Origin: CBINFS01 sp966250015
GTDB taxonomy: Bacteria > Bacteroidota > Rhodothermia > Rhodothermales > DASSAV01
Reading direction: 5' to 3'
NCBI GenBank assembly: GCA_966250015.1
Contig: CBINFS010000007.1
Span: forward strand, 62,001-126,000
Length of the DNA: 64,000 nucleotides
The position numbers were made by a program, and so were the translations under genes. This document shows, one piece after another, positions 62,469-64,000 of this stretch. The first letter of the stretch is position 1, and every line of letters begins with the position of its first letter. A model generated the notes under the pieces. It was not told where the DNA came from. It saw only the letters and a program-made list of their open reading frames with translations, and did no database searches.

Positions 62469-64000
62469 ATGGCGGATACCAGCAACCTGCTCAGCCATTT
62501 TTACATCAAGCTCAATGGAGCAGACGCTTCTGAAGAGCTCATGCTGCAGGTACTCTCGCTTAAGGTCGAAACGAGCTTGCATCTGCCCAGTGTGGCGACG
62601 ATTGTGCTGGAAGACTCCACGTTGAAGTGGATCGACGACGAAAGGCTGGCTCCAGGAAAAAGTGTAGAGATTTCGACGAAGGGGAATGGCGCTAGCAAAA
62701 AGCTTTTCGACGGCGAGATCGTCGAGCTCGAGCCGGAGTTCGGCGCCGGCACGCAACGTCTCGTCGTTCGTGCGTTCGATCGATTACACCGGCTGACTCG
62801 GGGTCGGTATGTGAGGTCTTTTGTGAACGTTTCCGACAGTGATCTGGTAGGTCGTATTGCCTCTGATGCAGGATTGGATCCGAGGGCAAGGCCGACCAAT
62901 CACGTCTACGACTATGTTCTGCAGGCGAACGAAACCAATCTTGCGTTTCTGCAGAAACGTGCAGCGCTGTTTGGGTATTTGCTTTTCGTCGATGGACGTA
63001 CGCTTCACTTTGAGCCGGTAAAATCCGGTCCTCCCACGGCGACCGTGCAGTGGGGAAACGGGTTGATCGAGTTCTTTCCCAGGATGACGACGCTCGAGCA
63101 GGTCAGCAGTGTAACGGTGCGCGGGTGGGACTGGCAGGCGAAACAGGAAATCGTCGGGCAGGTGCAGAACGGGCAAACCAGTCCAAAGGTCGGTCAGAGT
63201 AAAAAAGGAGGCGAGCTCGTAAAGAGCGGGTTCAGCATGGAGGCTCCATATTTAATCACGCACCGACTCATTCAGGACCAGGGATTGGCCGATCGTCTCG
63301 CTCAGGCCGTCGCCGATCGGCACGACAGCCGGTTCATCGAGGCCGATGGTCTCTGCACGGGTAATCCGTCGATCGTCGCGGGAGCCACCATCAATATCAC
63401 GTCCGTCGGTGACCGGTTTAGCGGCTCATACTTTGTCACGAATGCCGTACACACCTTCGATCCAGCCGAACACTATAAAACTCGGTTCTCCGTTTCCGGC
63501 CTCAATCCCACCACACTGCTAAGCCTTATCGTGGCGGCGGAAGAGCAACCGGTTCCAGCACACGTCGCTATCGGAATTGTGACCAACAACAGTGATCCCG
63601 ACGGGTTTGGACGCGTCAAGGTGAAGTTTCCCTGGCTCTCGTCTGATCACGAGAGTGACTGGGTGAGAATCGCGGTGCCGGGCGGTGGAGATAAACGCGG
63701 TATGCAGTTCCTGCCGGAAGTGAATGACGAGGTGCTGGTTGCCTTCGAGCTTGGAGACATTCAGAGTCCTTACGTGATTGGCGGCCTGTGGAATGGCAGG
63801 GACAAACCACCATTACCCAATAACGAAGCGACGAAAAGCGGGCAGGTTGTAAAGCGCGTCATTTATTCGCGCACGGGCCACAAGATCATCATCGACGACG
63901 ACCCTTCGGGTGGCGGAATCACCATACAGGACAAGAGCGACAACGTCATTCAATTGGATACCCGCACAAACAAACTGACCGTCAACGTAGCTGGAAACAT
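62469..64000 (+). CDS. eCIS spike protein, VgrG/Pvc8-like (3' end cut by window edge)
   Basis: I translated this from ATG 62469; 510 residues are visible and the frame is still open at 64000. The first 330 residues follow the gp27/late-control-D pattern (FYIKLNGADASEELMLQVLSLKVETSLHLPSVATIVLEDS ... RLVVRAFDRLHRLTRGRYVRSFVNVSDSDLVGRIASDAGL ... VLQANETNLAFLQKRAALFGYLLFVDG). Residues about 360-445 form a gp5-type OB fold (AIGIVTNNSDPDGFGRVKVKFPWLSSDHESDWVRIAVPGGG). Beta-helix-type repeats (IIIDDDPSGGGITIQDKSDNVIQLD) begin near the edge. It is the central spike that punctures the target envelope. Confidence 0.95.
   Translation, partial: MADTSNLLSHFYIKLNGADASEELMLQVLSLKVETSLHLPSVATIVLEDSTLKWIDDERLAPGKSVEISTKGNGASKKLFDGEIVELEPEFGAGTQRLVVRAFDRLHRLTRGRYVRSFVNVSDSDLVGRIASDAGLDPRARPTNHVYDYVLQANETNLAFLQKRAALFGYLLFVDGRTLHFEPVKSGPPTATVQWGNGLIEFFPRMTTLEQVSSVTVRGWDWQAKQEIVGQVQNGQTSPKVGQSKKGGELVKSGFSMEAPYLITHRLIQDQGLADRLAQAVADRHDSRFIEADGLCTGNPSIVAGATINITSVGDRFSGSYFVTNAVHTFDPAEHYKTRFSVSGLNPTTLLSLIVAAEEQPVPAHVAIGIVTNNSDPDGFGRVKVKFPWLSSDHESDWVRIAVPGGGDKRGMQFLPEVNDEVLVAFELGDIQSPYVIGGLWNGRDKPPLPNNEATKSGQVVKRVIYSRTGHKIIIDDDPSGGGITIQDKSDNVIQLDTRTNKLTVNVAGN

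Noticed and set aside
62469..64000. Type VI secretion VgrG
   Set aside because: The gp27-gp5 fold is shared by both systems, but here it follows a LysM tube-initiator with sheath and tube genes of the eCIS type and no TssJLM membrane complex.

Overview
The window looks like a chromosomal piece of a moderately GC-rich Bacteroidota-lineage bacterium, most probably of the Rhodothermota/Rhodothermia type. The evidence is two secreted proteins with C-terminal type IX secretion (T9SS, FlgD-like) sorting domains, lipoproteins, DUF4038/GH140 and GH78 enzymes, a fused Sat-CysC, and promoter-like TTG-N19-TAnnTTT elements. This lineage call is inference, as no 16S gene is present.

Layout. 1-5000: the start of an OmpR-type response regulator (cut by the window edge), an NCS2 purine permease, a coiled-coil protein, a short HPF-like ribosome hibernation factor, an M32 carboxypeptidase, and a tRNA-Thr(CGU) with its own terminator. 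5170-7069: a compact RiPP locus with a lasso-type B2 protease, a 43-residue precursor with a lasso leader but almost no core, an HPr-kinase-like protein and a PqqD-like B1/RRE protein; no asparagine-synthetase-like cyclase is present. 7091-26823: mostly housekeeping and accessory genes (T9SS cargo, EF-hand lipoprotein, polysaccharide pyruvyl transferase with an FAD oxidoreductase, CHASE-PAS histidine kinase, aldo/keto reductase, amidase, DUF3037 with HipA-like kinase, OsmC, lipase, dolichol-kinase-like protein, PrsW, GH140, PhoH, DapF). 27018-33970: a sulfate-activation set (Sat-CysC, CysQ-like phosphatase, SLC13 permease with RCK_C domains) followed by a polyprenyl-phosphate sugar transferase.

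34001-48324 is a long minus-strand run. Reading in the direction of transcription it is an FHA-transmembrane-lytic transglycosylase protein, a PEGA-domain Ser/Thr kinase, two paralogous CsgG/TPR proteins, a 1276-residue T9SS-sorted adhesin-like protein, a beta-barrel-like protein, an F420-reductase-like oxidoreductase and a GH78 rhamnosidase. It is divergent, across a 343-bp promoter region, from 48668-64000.

48668-64000 is the main find: an extracellular contractile injection system (eCIS; Afp/PVC/MAC-like) operon, in the order DUF4255 cap, AAA+ ATPase, two DUF4157 proteins with HELTH motifs, a second DUF4255 protein fused to a carboxypeptidase-regulatory-like domain, sheath, tube, a tail-assembly-chaperone-like protein, a 65-residue helix protein, a second tube protein, a 1032-residue DUF4157-containing Pro/Glu-rich protein with an internal duplication, a LysM tube-initiator protein and a VgrG-like spike that runs off the window. 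Baseplate wedge, fibre and tape-measure genes are expected beyond 64000. The phospho-signalling pair (STPK plus FHA) next to an injection machine recalls the threonine-phosphorylation control of type VI secretion; a functional link here is only a hypothesis.
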